Assembly: GCA_036873135.1 (NCBI GenBank)
Contig: JAPTYO010000010.1
Coordinates: forward strand, 26,963,772 to 27,027,771
Direction: 5' to 3'
DNA length: 64,000 nt
DNA from: Clarkia xantiana subsp. parviflora
Taxonomy: Eukaryota; Streptophyta; Magnoliopsida; Myrtales; Onagraceae
Under the pieces are notes generated by a model. It saw only the letters and a list, made by a program, of their open reading frames with translations, did not search any database and was not told the origin of the DNA. Below are positions 23,052 through 35,225 of this stretch, one piece after another; within the stretch, counting starts at the first letter, position 1; each line of letters begins with the position of its first letter. The position numbers and the translations under genes are program-made.

Positions 23052-25500
23052 GTCTTCTTAGATTAAATACAACGAGCACTCTAAGTGTAGTTTATGCTTA
23101 TTAGCCTTACCACATTTCGGAAGGAGCGATCAGTTGACGCCTTCATGCAACCCATTGTACATACTCCAAGTATCTAATGAAGTTAATCTACTTTCGTAGG
23201 TACATTACTATATCATGCACACGACATTGGAATTATGCGAACTACACGCATATTGCTCACATCAACAACACAAGCCATCACGCTACGTGCAAACAATCAA
23301 CTTATATTCAACAATATATGGGCATTGTCAGCAACAAAGAACATATAAACATTCTCTACCCATAACAGCGGCTACGCCAAAAGCGTCATCGATAATACAA
23401 GCTATCGCGCCATGTACAACAAACGGTTTATATCATACATTGTCGACACGTCTATTATCAACACCAACAAGGAACTTATATATGTTTTCCATCCATATCA
23501 GCGTCTACTTCAAACAAGTGTCAACAATGCACTATGTCTTGGAAAAACCAAGTTTACTCTCAAAATGGCATGCTGCGAAATTCTCTTGTTAGAGGCAAAT
23601 CATCATGTTCATAGCCATTCCCTGAATACAAAACAGGATGCGGCACACAGGTGGGACTGATCACCCCATCGTGGCGGAAGTCCTCTTGATAGACGACAAC
23701 TCCACAAATCGACAAAGTATGAACAACCAATCACGGAATCATACTTCATGAAGACTCATTCCTTAAGTGGGCAGCTTCATATACTCTAAAAAGTATGTAT
23801 ACTCACTCAAGGGTGCATACTCCGTGAAGATGTATTCCTTGTTAGGATAACTTCACGCTAGCAAGAGCAGACCAAACACATCAAATAAAACACCTCAAAT
23901 TCAGCAAGTAGTGTCTTGCCACAACGTCGCTTGGAGTGGACCAAGAGACGGTAAAAACTGCAAGTCGCTTCAATGCGGTCTTGTGCAACCCTTCTGGACT
24001 AACCATGGAGAGGTGCAGTAGCATCGCAAGGCAAGTACTGGAATAGCCACGAAAAACCTTGCAACAACGTCACGCGGGGTGTGCCCGAACTGACGGATGG
24101 AAAAACGCATAGCATAGAGCAAGTAGCGTCTTGCCACAACGTCGCCTTGAAATGGTTCAAGAGACGGTAAAAACTACTAGGCGTGATCATACGACATTTG
24201 TCCCGCCCCTTGGATTAACTAAGTTGAGGCGTAGTAGCATCACATGGTAAGTACTGGGTTAGCCACGGAAAACCTTGTAACAACGTCACGCGGGATGTGC
24301 CCAAATTGATGGATATCAAATACAACAAGTAGCGTCTTGTCACAACGTCGCCTTAGAATGGAACTAAGAGACGGTATAAACTAATGTCTTGCCTCGTCAA
24401 GACGACTCTCCTACATGTCAAGTGCCAAGTGCCCGCGCCGAGTACATTACTACTTACAACGCTACAAGTACCTAGTGTACGCATCTTGCCATGCCTTGGA
24501 ATCTAACCAAGATGGGCGCTCATAACACTCAACAATGCGCGACATACAGTCGCAACTACGGACATCATGTTCATCATCTAAGGATACCTATCCTATCATT
24601 CAAGTCCAATACACACGGGCAACAAAGATAACGCAATGTATGAAATACTACTAACGAGTTATCATGCATTTATACTTTGATCATGACAGGTATATTCGAC
24701 GATATTAAACATATAAAAGGTTTAGGGAACAACACCCGGCGTAACCTCAACCCCGACATGATGTACAAAGCTTGGTAAAGCACAATCAACTTCATACAGG
24801 ATGCAAGTGAAATATTCAACCCAACATCTACATGCGCAGCCATGCTGCCCTTATAATGCAATGTACAATCACGCCTTAAGTGCGCGAAGGGTGCCATACA
24901 ATCAATGGCAGACTTAGCAAAATTCCAAGTTAACAAAACGAGGACACGGGGGCAAGAATGTACACACCCTCCTTAAATCATACATCAAGACGCCAACGCT
25001 TGTCTAGATGTCATCACGGCGTAATTGCGCACCTCGCTATCATCAGCAACCTTCGTACGAAGGATAGTCACCTTAGAATCAAGAATAACGACTTGAGCCT
25101 ATCAAACAAAGACAACAGTCTCCAATACAACAACCTAAGCACCTAAGCAGCATATACTTAGAGTGAAGAACAAGACGCACAGGGGCAAAACGGACTAGCA
25201 TACGCGAACACCTTCAGCATGCGCGCAATCCCTTAACACACGTGTAACCCCTTAGTACGCGCATGACACCTCAGAAATATTACCATCAAACAAACAAGAA
25301 AGAGGGATAGATGGAAAATAGAAGATCGTCAATATAAGCAGTATGCTCGCTTTAAGCGACTCCTCCACCAAGATCTGGTCCTTCGACACGGGGGCAGATG
25401 GGCGAGTCCGCTGGCAGTAAACTAAGATCACTCGGAGTTGCTCGAAGGACGAATCTCGGAGTCGGATCGCTTTATTATGGATCAAGTGAAAGCATCACTA
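23052..25500 (+). mobile_element. 3' part of the plus-strand TAT-like element
   Basis: No supported reading frame. It contains the ~210-bp repeats described separately and G-rich polypurine-like boxes GACACGGGGGCA near 24943 and 25386. GC content drops sharply at about 25500, which I take as the element's right limit. A terminal LTR copy was not recognised. Confidence 0.45.
23904..24390 (+). repeat. Tandem repeat, ~206-215-bp unit
   Basis: The phrase CAAGTAGCGTCTTGCCACAA (with small changes) recurs at about 23905, 24120 and 24326. Each copy continues with AACGTCGCC...AAGAGACGGTA, then GTAGCATC, AACAACGTCACGCGGG. The same unit is seen at 63796-64000. Confidence 0.85.
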
Positions 25501-25849
25501 GATGATGTGTCAATTTCATATGGATAAATGTAAGTACTTATAAATGCTTCAAACACTCTCTTTGCATTTTGGAAACCCATTCATTTTTTTTATTCAAGTG
25601 ATAATAATACTAATTAATAATTATATCTATAAATAGTAAAGAGATTGTTATTTTTGCTTCATTTTTTTCACTCTTATTCTAACATTAAAATTATCAAATT
25701 TGATATTAAATTTGATTTTGGGTAGAAATTAATACATATATATTTCTATTATTTAATAAAATACTAACATAATATCTAGGGATTTTTTAAATTTTATTTC
25801 ATTTCTCACCACCACCACCAATTTGTACAACACAATATCAACCTAACGG
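25501..25849. other. AT-rich intergenic DNA
   Basis: No gene or clear repeat is recognised. Confidence 0.4.
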
Positions 25850-26146
25850 CCATTGGATGCTCAAATAGACTTCCACCCAATTTGAACGGTTTTTTTTAAT
25901 TGAGCATTTAATTGAAAGTATTTCGTTGTAATACTTTCAATTTATGTTTGAATCTATTTTAGGTACACATGAAAATACCCCACGTGGCGGAAACATCCTA
26001 ATTTCCTGTCCAGTTTAACGGAAATTAAAATAGAAGTAGCAATTTGCTCGTAAATTAAAAGTTCGGATAGTCATTTTGAAATATTAAAATTCAAGTAGCG
26101 ATTTACAAATTGATTAAAATTTTGGTAACAATTCGGTTATTAACCC
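25850..26146. repeat. Arm of the GGGTTAATAAC fold-back family
   Basis: Shares with 7698-8222 the text TTTTAGGTACACATGAAAA, a TAGAAGTAGCAATTTGCTCG segment and an end at GGTTATTAACCC (26135-26146). Only the right arm is clear. Confidence 0.5.
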
Positions 26147-26305
26147 AAAAGACAAATTACTAACTGAAGTTGTTCTAGTTCAAATTGTTCTAGACGTTTT
26201 GCTAGTTCAATTTTTTTTTTCATATGTACAAATTGTTAACTTCGTTGAATGGACGAAAAACTCATGAGCTAAGCACGTGTTGAAAAAAATAACTAGTAAT
26301 TTTGG

Positions 26306-26460
26306 TTCAATTGTCCAAAAATTAATTAGCAATTTGTTAGTTTGCCCAAAAATCAATTAGCAATTTGTTAGTTTGCCCAAACATGGTTTGCAATTTGTTA
26401 ATTCACCCAAACATCGGCTAGCGATTTGTTTAATTGCCTAAACATCAACTATCAATTTTA
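26306..26460. repeat. Degenerate ~35-bp tandem repeat
   Basis: Four to five imperfect copies of TTAGCAATTTGTTAGTTTGCC with CAAA(A/C)AT spacers. The text is related to the ends of the nearby fold-back family. Confidence 0.65.
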
Positions 26461-27013
26461 TGTATTTTTTTTTCATCACATAAAGGGCACATGAGACATG
26501 ATCATTCTGTCCAAATTAGACAAAAGTATTTAACAAAACTTAGTAGTCCACTTGTGGATCTAAGCTACCAATTGTTTGGGGAAATTATAAAACATAAACT
26601 AGCAATTTTTTGTTAATAAACCCCAAATTTATTAAGTTGGCCTCCACAAATTGCAGACGATTTCGTTGTAAATGATGAAAAGAGGCATTTCACTAAGAAT
26701 GAACATGAAGTTATCAATAAACATCTGGCCGCAGTTAAAATCAAGAGCAAACATTTAGCATCACAAACATCATAAACATCTGGCCGCAGTTAAAAACCAA
26801 CCTGAGTAGGAACAATAATGGCAGGTTCTTAAACGAAAGAAGAATGTTTAGCTCAATTTCATCTGAAATCAACGCAGAAACAATAAGTCCATTAAAGATA
26901 TGATGCATTGGCTTTTCATAGAGTAGATACAATAAACAGAACCGGCCAAATGTTTACTACCGCAGCTCGAAGGAAGTTTCAAGAAAAAGCAAATTATCCA
27001 GATCCTTAAACAA

Positions 27014-27362
27014 CATTCTCAAAAGCAAAGTGATCATCAAAGAAAACTAAACAAGATGCTCGCGATACAATGCAAATGATCTCAAAATTCAAATTCAATA
27101 GAGAGAATTAGAGCTAACAAGATAAGTATTTACCATATCATATACTAGACTTGAATAGCATTAATCATGCAAAAGCAGACCAAGAAGCCATTCTCAAAGC
27201 AAACGATCACCAAAGAAAACCGAACAAGATGCTCGCAATATAATGCCAATGATCTCAAATTCATCACAGAAAATCTGAGCTAACAAGATAAGTATTTACC
27301 ATATCATATACTAGACTTGAATAGCATCAACCATGCAAAAGCAGATCAAGAATCCATTTTTA
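27014..27362. repeat. Tandem duplication of ~175 bp downstream of TOM9-2
   Basis: Two adjacent copies start at CATTCTCAAA (27014 and 27189). Both contain ACAAGATGCTCGC, GAGCTAACAAGATAAG and TTTACCATATCATATACTAG. They lie beyond the 3' end of TOM9-2, possibly in its long 3' UTR or a downstream terminator region. Confidence 0.8.
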
Positions 27363-27752
27363 TTCTTTACCAACAAACACAGGCTTCAAAAGTGTCTTTC
27401 ATATCTGTGGTTTGATTCCAAGTAAGCTCAGTTAAATACTTAAGGAACTTACAGATTCAGGTCAAGTTCGACCCAGTGTTTCTCTTTATGCACTATATAG
27501 TAAAAATAATAATAACCAGCTATGAAGGAAATCGTATAGTTGGAAATCAAACAATTACGAGGGCCAACTAGAATCTTCAAATAGGGTTTATAAGAAGCAT
27601 CATGTGAAAATTCAAGCAGTTCAATCTCACTATCATTGTGTTCGTTCATGGTAAATCTGAAAAGCTAAATCGAAATCAACCTCAAATTTAGCAGAATCAA
27701 TAGTACTGAGCAGCAGCGGAGACGAATCAAAATCTACAGTAAAATACCAAGC

Positions 27753-28076
27753 TTATTTCTGGGCGACGGGGGGAGTTCCGAGGAGGCTAGCCTGCTGGAG
27801 CTCGAGGTCAGTGAGCTGCTGTTCGCGGTCCATCTCGATGATCAGAGGCACGAAAAGAACGAGAAATGTAGTTCCGGCAATCCACGCGGCCTTTCCGGTG
27901 CTCTTGAGAAGCTTCTTGGTGACGAACGCGGTGTCGGACGCGGCTTGCTTGCCCCTGGAAACGATCGGCGACTGGGATATCCTCGAGATGATACTCATGA
28001 CGCCTTCGCCGTTGGCCTTGTTAGGGTTCCGCCTGTCGGGAAGGGAGACTCCTCCTCTACGGGATTGGGATGCCAT
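27753..28076 (-). CDS. TOM9-2: TOM9-2, mitochondrial import receptor subunit (plant TOM22)
   Basis: Single exon, 107 residues; the start is the ATG giving MASQSRRGGVSL, in the usual size range of the family. Seen: a basic, short N-terminus, the SRISQSPIVSRGKQAA segment, then LLKSTGKAAWIAGTTFLVLF leading into a single membrane span and the conserved tail PLIIEMDREQQL followed by LQQASLLGTPP. Family knowledge: plant TOM9 is the shortened counterpart of TOM22. It is anchored in the mitochondrial outer membrane and organises the TOM pore, with its acidic cytosolic receptor domain lost. The short cytosolic part seen here agrees. No intron is needed. An in-frame upstream ATG (28103) would add nine residues and is less likely. 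Confidence 0.93.
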   Translation of the reverse strand: MASQSRRGGVSLPDRRNPNKANGEGVMSIISRISQSPIVSRGKQAASDTAFVTKKLLKSTGKAAWIAGTTFLVLFVPLIIEMDREQQLTDLELQQASLLGTPPVAQK

Positions 28077-28204
28077 GGCTGATCGATGCACTTGCAGCCG
28101 CAATCACTGAATTGGGTGGGTTCAGAAGAGCTATAACACCGAATCTGCTGTGTTTTAGATCTCTTTATACGGTGAAATGACGGGCCATCGTTCGTACAGA
28201 ACAA

Positions 28205-29548
28205 AGCCCAAAACTATCGGGTTAGGCCCAAATATTTCGGGCTTTTGCTCTGCGATTACACGGAATACTTCGGGCCGGGTTACACATAAAGTCATAAACC
28301 CAAATTTGCATAGCCTTACACTTACTAGATTAATATTTTTTGGCCGAATAAATTAGAACCAAAACTTTGGAGTATTGAAACATTGTTTTTATTTTAAAAA
28401 AAAATATGATTTTTCTACTAATATTTTTTGAAAAATATCATTTTTTCTATCAAAATGTATAACATGTATTAAAATAATGGTAACTAATACTTCATTTAAT
28501 CTTCCATCCAAAATTATCTTTAAATACATTTCAAACATGCAAAATTAACCGAGTACCTTTTAAAGTATCACAACTAGGCCGTAGTGACTTATATTAATGT
28601 CACAATTGATTCAAATCAAATTCCAACCGACTATGGATCAACTAAGTCAACAATTAAGTCGGTGCACTATTACAATATTAATCTAAATTGTTAGGTCTTG
28701 AATTTGATATTTAAAAACTACTTTATTAATTTTATAAATTTAAAATGTATTTAGCGACAAATTTGGATGGATAATTAAAATAAGTATCAATTATCATCAG
28801 TTTAAAATACGTTCTCCATTTTAAAATATACAGGTACCATAAACCCTTTTGTTCAAACATGTTATATGTTGAACTAATTTTTCCAAAACTCTACACCTTG
28901 TTGCTTGTGAAAAATATGCAAATCATATAAGTTGTCACATACTGGTAACCATGATTATCTTTCAAAACTTTGCAAATTGGTCAGTTTGTTAACTTGAAAG
29001 TTTTCTTCAGCCAATGTTAGCTCAAAAGTTATATATCTTATATTGCACGATAAAAAGTTTAATAATTAAATTAATATCTAAACGTTTACTCAATAAATCA
29101 CTATCTAAGATTTAATTTTTAAAATTTGTCTATATAAATTGTCTATTTTTTGACAAATGGTTACCTCCACATCAAATTGGACAGAAAATGAACATGTTTC
29201 AGACACATTAAGTCTTTTGATGTCTATCTAATATGAATTAGACATAAAATTGAATCGATGGTAGTGAAATATTTTCAATTAGATGTTCAAAATGACATTC
29301 TCAATTCTAACGGTGTCTTTAAGTTGAACATTTTTTTTAAAAGGATCATATTATTAAAAACACAACCAACAAGCAACTTAAGGTAACAACCAACTAGGGA
29401 TACTTGGATAAAACCAAGCTCCACTAACATTACCGTTGGCCGTTACCGACGCCACACTATGCGAAATCAAAACAACGGAACGACGAGCATGACAAAGTTG
29501 CAACTGTACAAACTGCATCTCCACAACTTTTTTTATTATATTTAATCT
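28205..29548. other. Intergenic DNA between TOM9-2 and the MULE
   Basis: AT-rich with no supported gene. At about 29050-29330 there is another diverged arm of the fold-back family (TGACAAATGGTTACC, GAACATGTTTCAGACAC, TTCAATTAGATGTTC). Confidence 0.4.
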
Positions 29549-29558
29549 ATTTTATATG

Positions 29559-32500
29559 GGGTTAATTCCCAAAAAAATCATGTGGTTTTCAATTATTTTT
29601 AAAAATAGCCAAACGTTTCGATTTTATCCAAAAAAGACATGGTTTTATAAGAATTTTAAATCTAGCCAAGATAATTAGATATAAGGTTGGATTTGCCATG
29701 TCATAAGAGTGAGAATAATGACATGTAAAAAATAGCATAATTACCATTTCATTATAAAAAAGTTCATAAATTTTGATAAAAGGAATCAGTAATCCCTTTT
29801 TATTGGTTTTTAAAATAGTAATGTTTTTCGGCCAAAAAAAATAGAAATGTTTTACATGAACTAAAAATATCAAAGTGAATTTTTTTTTTAATTTATTGCT
29901 CTATTTGAATCAAAATGATATCAACAATGAAGAATTCAAAAACTATATCATTAAATAAAAAAATTCATCTTTTACAACGTTAAATAGAAGTATAAATTCC
30001 AAGAAGACATCAATAAGTTAAGAACACCACTTATCCCTTGCTAAAATAACTTCAAGTAAATGAACTATAACCCTAGATTTTTCTTAAGTTGAGCTTGCTT
30101 GGTTGATGTTGATGGTGTACTTTTACATATTGCTGAATCTGCTGGATGTGATAAAGGATGTTGCACCGGAGCAAAGCTAGAGAAGGGCCTTGTGAATTGA
30201 CCTCCATAATTGCCAACATAAGATGTCCGCATGGGGACATTGGGCATCTACAAAGAAAAAAAAAACAAAGAATTTGATTAGTGTTTTTTGTTATATAGCA
30301 AAAACTTAAAGCTTAACGAGAAGACAATTGACTAACCACAATATAAGTATTCCCGCTTTCTGTGCTTAGAACTCCATAACCTTTCTTGGCTTGATTTCTC
30401 TCTTTGTGTATGTTGAATTGATCTGCACTCTTGTCTATACAACTCCCATAAATCTATGAAATTTACACATTGACACAATAAGCATAGAATTAACGAACAA
30501 ACTTGAAAAGATAATATTGAAGATAAAGTTTATAAAAAAAATCGTGCACGATACATCTCCACTTCTAAGACGAGGTATTAATATGAGAAGACTAATCAAA
30601 TTCCAGTAACAGACCAACAAAAAAAAACTTACTTGTGAGCTGGCTAGTCTCTTTGAAGATGGCTGACAAGATTTTGCTTTAGATAGTGTATTAGCCACTT
30701 TAGGTGGTCTCCCTGTTTCCTTACTTATATTTCATGGTTAAAATCAATGTGACTATCTATATGGGCTTATCAAATGCACATATTAAGCTTTTAAGTGATA
30801 CATAGCATAATAACCAACTCATAGTTGAATTATCTGTATCTTCTTCGAGGATGTTTCTTGGTCGACTTCGTGGTGATGATGTATTAACCTCTTGCGAGCT
30901 TTTTTTCTTAGGTGGTCGTCCCCTCTTTATCACCTAGTAAATAGTAATACTAAGTTAATTACCAAAAATATTGAAATTCAATTTTCTTCAATTAAGAAAC
31001 AACAAAAATCAATATAAACTACAAACTTACTGGATTAGATGATGATGCACTTGCAGTTTCTCCTTTAAGTGCACAACTCCTCTTATTATGGCCGTAGTTC
31101 TTGCATGTAGAACACTTGACATCTAATCCCTTTCTCGGATACACTCTCGGGTCAGATCGTTTATCTTCATGCTTGTCTTTCTTTCGGATCTTCTTCGGCC
31201 TACCAGGTTGGCTTTTCAATAATGGTGGTTCAATAGGTTCCGACTGAACCCTCACCCACATCCTAGGTCCATTCATTGGTTTCAAAAGATTCTCACAACC
31301 ATAAGCTTGTAAATATGTCTCCTTCTTAAAGCAATCCATAACATAATCATCAGGATTCATCTTCATCAAGTTGATGCATGAAATGGCATGATTACATGGA
31401 ATACCTGATAGATCCCAAGCTCTACAAGAACATGTTTTGGAATGTAAGTCAACTTTATATCTGTCACCCTTTTCTTCAACTTGAAAACAGAACTTTTCAG
31501 CAGATTTTGGGAAACAAAAATTGGTATGCAACTTGTTCTTCTCCAACCTAGTTCTGATCCTTGGGCAGATCTCATCTAGAGAGTTTAACATCAGATTTCT
31601 TTTGGCATTCATTCTCTCCATCATAACTGTTCTAATATCCTCAAGCATATCAATCACATGCTTTGTCCTCGCCTTAAGTATGAAGCCATTGAAAATTTCT
31701 GAAATGTTATTGTCGACTATCTCACTCTTCGGCCAAGTATTAATAAACGCCTGGCAGAATTTATGTTTTCCAATCTTCATAAAATCATCATATGCTGATT
31801 GAGATGCTTCCTTCATATCACTCACTGCATCCTGAAAATCAACTTCTGTAGTACTTTTTACTGCTCTCCAAAACAACTTCTTTAACAAATGCCCAAAAAT
31901 TTTCTTCTTCCAATTGGCATATATATGTCTTGCACAATTTCTATGCTCAACATGAGGAGTTAATTTTCTTACAGCATTTTCAAGTCCCTGCATTATTGAA
32001 AAATATATATATAAGCATAAAGATAAAACTAAATTGAAATATAATATGGTTTGAAGAACGTTATGCTTACCTTTTGTTGATCACTCAAGATTGTCCACCC
32101 ATAGCCATCTTGTATGCCTAAATCTTCTAGTAGCAATTTCAAGAACCAAGTCCAAGAGGCTTCTTTCTCACCCTCAACTACAGCCCATGCAAAGGAAAAC
32201 ATTTGGTTATTCCCGTCCCTACCAACTGCACTTAGTAATTGTCCTCCCAAAAATGTTTTGAGAAAACAACTATCCAAACCAATTACAGGCCTACAACCTT
32301 GTAAAAACCCATTCCTTAAACCTTCGAACCCTATATATAATCTTTTAAAAACAGAAGCCCCTCCAACTCCACAGTTGTCAACTTCTAGCTTAAACAAGCT
32401 ATTAGTATTTTCTTTCTTTAATTCTGCAATATATGATGGCAATTTATTGTAATGCTCGGATAAGGAACCTCGAAGTTCTTTTGCCGCTCTCCATTTGGCT

Positions 32501-34125
32501 CTGTAGCATAGACCCTTACTAACGGTAAGGGTATATTTTTCTTGCACATCTCTCTGCATTTCACTGACATCCCAATCAGGAGCATGTCTAAATTTGTTCA
32601 GATACTCCCTAGTCAACCATTCACAAGTGGCTTGCCTATTCCTCAATTCTCTAGAACAATTATGATGCTTGTTATAAAATTTGACTATGAAAGTCATCTC
32701 TCTTTGCATCCAACTAGCATAAATTCTCCATGGACAATCTTGCACACATACCGCCTCCATTCTTTCCTGGTTGCTTCTAGACCACCTGATATTAAAGCCA
32801 TAAGTAATGGCATATTGCTGCACCACTTGCTTGAATTGTAATCGAGACTCAAATCTCAAACCATGTTCAAACTTCACATCTTTGATGTCAGTATTCGAAT
32901 TATAGACTTTGTGCTTGACTTTTCCTCCTTTTCTTGTAGATCCGAATTCTTCATCTTCACTAATATCTGGTGTATCAACCTCAGCACTAGAATATTCATA
33001 TTCACTAAAACAATCAACATTGTATAACTCATTTTGATTTTCACCATGAGTTACAGCATGAAACTTACTTGATTGCCCTTCAGAAGAAGTTTGTCCAGAT
33101 TTTCCAGATAGACCTAGCATTGTTGCATCCTCTCCAGCTTCACTTGGTCTAGATGTAGAAGGATTAGAGGTCAGCACAATTTTTTCAGAAGCATCTGGAG
33201 TTGGTACATGTACTATATGAGGAGTTTCAGATGCATTAGAACACTTAGAAGCGTGCCCTGAAGTCATACATATATCAGAATCAACATTTTCACCTCCCAT
33301 GATACTTTTAGGGTTCTGTTTACTCATCTTCACCTTTAAATACTCATCATCATCTGTCATAAACTCATCATCAATTCCATCATACCTTTCAGATTCTGTT
33401 TCTTCAATCATATGATACTCAAAGTCGTCATCTAAACTGTCATCACCATCATTCTTCTTCCCATGAACTAAATTTACCTCAGCTTCAACAACGACATCGA
33501 CTAAACCATTATCTCTTCCACCATGGTGTGATTTCATAAGAAATTTGTCGGACCTGCAAATATTAACAAAACACGTCAAAATCTATAACAATCAAACTTA
33601 CGCGCTTCAATGATAAGTATGAGATTAACCGGTTATTAGAACTCATTGTACGTCACTGCAATTGGTAATAATCAATGAGACTCGTAGAGAAAACCCTAAT
33701 TCCCTAATTGCAGACTGAGATCATCTTCTTTCTCTTGAATTTTTTGAGCGATTGTGTAGAATCAATCTCTCTATCATCGAAGGTAGAACCCGATCGGAGA
33801 TTTGGCGAGAAATTTGCGATTCCGAATAAGATGTTAGACGCCGATGATTCCTTCTGGAGGTTTGCCTTCACTCCATGCTGATATTTTTTAACTTCAATCG
33901 TTTTGATTAAACTGTAATTGGGTAGTGCGGCAAGAAAAAAAAAGAAAGTAATTAGGGTAGAGTTTACATGGACATGGCAAATCTAACGGTGGAGGTTAGC
34001 TGAATAGTTATTTAGGCTAAATAAAAAACTCCCGTCAAACCATGCTGCTCTTTTGGATAAAATTAAAAGGTTTGGCTATTTCTAAAAACAATTGCAAACC
34101 ACATGATTTCTTTGGTAATTAACCC
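29559..34125 (-). mobile_element. Autonomous Mutator-like element (MULE), apparently intact
   Basis: The element starts GGGTTAATTCCCAAAAAAAT and ends ATTAACCC as its inverted counterpart. Terminal inverted repeats of about 150 bp are recognisable (29559-29705 and about 33975-34125), sharing ATCATGTGGTTT, AATAGCCAAAC and GGATTTGCCATGTC-type text. It is flanked by a perfect 10-bp direct repeat ATTTTATATG (29549-29558 and 34126-34135); if the fourth G belongs to the element the duplication is 9 bp. The 4.57-kb interior encodes one multi-exon transposase on the minus strand with no stop or frameshift. The perfect flanking duplication and open frame point to a fairly recent insertion. Confidence 0.92.
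30065..33537 (-). CDS. MuDR-type MULE transposase, six exons
   Basis: Predicted exons (minus): 33537-32071, 31987-31031, 30933-30802, 30719-30633, 30453-30337 and 30247-30065. All splices are phase 0, giving about 980 residues. Domains: an acidic N-terminal region; a MuDR DNA-binding region around the FKQVVQQYAITYGFNIRW motif, with C and H residues in VCVQDCPWRIYA and HHNC; a MULE catalytic core with D422 (GLDSCFLK), D486 (LSDQQK) and E586 (NNISEIFNGF) as the likely DDE triad; a SWIM zinc finger CSCRAWDLSGIPCNH; and a zinc knuckle CSTCKNYGHNKRSC. The last four small exons add basic RGRPPKKK and GRPPKVA patches that resemble AT-hooks. An upstream intron acceptor at about 33554 suggests a 5' UTR exon, or a slightly longer N-terminus. 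Exons 1-2 are secure; the donor of exon 3 is the weakest call. Confidence 0.88.
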
Positions 34126-34238
34126 ATTTTATATGTTTTAATTTGTAATAATTAATTATGTATTTATTATAGTTGGATTAATGCTTTTAGCTAATTAATC
34201 GGTAGTTTTTTTAAAAAATTGATTATTCTTAATACCAG

Positions 34239-34520
34239 TGTTTTGAAAATCGGACCGGCGGTCGGACCGGGTCAGACTGCGAACCGGGTGTATCAGCGGT
34301 CCGGTTCTGATAATTTACAGGACTGCACAGCAGAACCGGTTCGGCGGGATAAAACCGGGTCGGATCGGATAAATCGGCACCGGTTTGACCGTAAGAGAGA
34401 AGAATATACTTTTTTTTGTCAAGAAAAATATTAACTGAAGATAGCCAGACTTGAACCAATGACCTCCTTTGAGAATAAAGATGCACTATCACTAAACTAC
34501 ATGACAGCCTGTTGATATAA
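34239..34520. mobile_element. Truncated hAT end with tRNA-like segment
   Basis: The left end CAGTGTTTTGAAAATCGGAC and the following CCGG-rich text resemble the hAT element at 60606. The right terminus is missing. On the minus strand 34505-34441 looks tRNA-like: a TAGTTTAGTGATAG A-box-like region, then a GGTTCAAGTC B-box-like region about 45 bp later. Confidence 0.5.
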
Positions 34521-35225
34521 GGTCATACATTATACATATTTTTAAAATAAATTATTCTTAATACTAATTTGTGTTGGATGCCAAAAATATAATAATGTAA
34601 TATATTATAAAATTGGCAAATTAAACGAATTGAGTACTGAAATGGCGTAGTTAAATATTTATATTTTTAAATCGTAATAGTACCCCCGAACTCGAATTTC
34701 TAATCGTATACTGATTTTATACCTAGGTATTTAATTCGTTATTCGCTAATTTAGGATTCTAGTTAGCCTAATAATTAAGTAATTGCGACTCTATTAAAAA
34801 TCCACGTTTTTCAAAACGTAATCGCCTTAGATCGGATTTTAGGTCCGACGTTTTGAAAGGGCTCATTATATTCGCTTATTTGCCATGTTTTTTTTTAATT
34901 TAATTTAATTTATTTTTTTGTGATTAATCTAACCTTTTTTTTACAGGTACAAAGTGTAGAATTTAAACTAACTTTTTCTTTTTTTGTGGCATTGTTTGAA
35001 TTCGCACACACCACTTTAGTGTAATATCCAAAATGTCTAAAACTCATGGCAACTAAGAACCACGGAGAGTTAGTAAGGGTACGACCGCGCGGCCGAGCCA
35101 TCGGAACGACTCAGAACAACTTCATCGCTCGTGAAGGTCCTGTGATCCCTATGATGGGGTTGAGGAAACCACGTGTTGGAAGCCTGTCAGTGGAACCTAC
35201 CTTGTAGAGCAAAACAACACATTTT
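34521..35225. other. Intergenic DNA, no gene seen
   Basis: Includes GC-richer text at 35040-35210 that may be an old retroelement fragment. No frame is supported. Confidence 0.35.

Noticed and set aside
23904..24390. CRISPR-like array
   Set aside because: The ~210-bp units are full tandem copies without unique spacers, in a plant retroelement.
27449..27649. 66-codon minus-strand frame downstream of TOM9-2
   Set aside because: No domain, no conservation that I recognise, and AT-rich low-complexity residues.
34441..34505. A functional tRNA gene
   Set aside because: The stems are imperfect and the acceptor arm does not pair; it is only tRNA-like.
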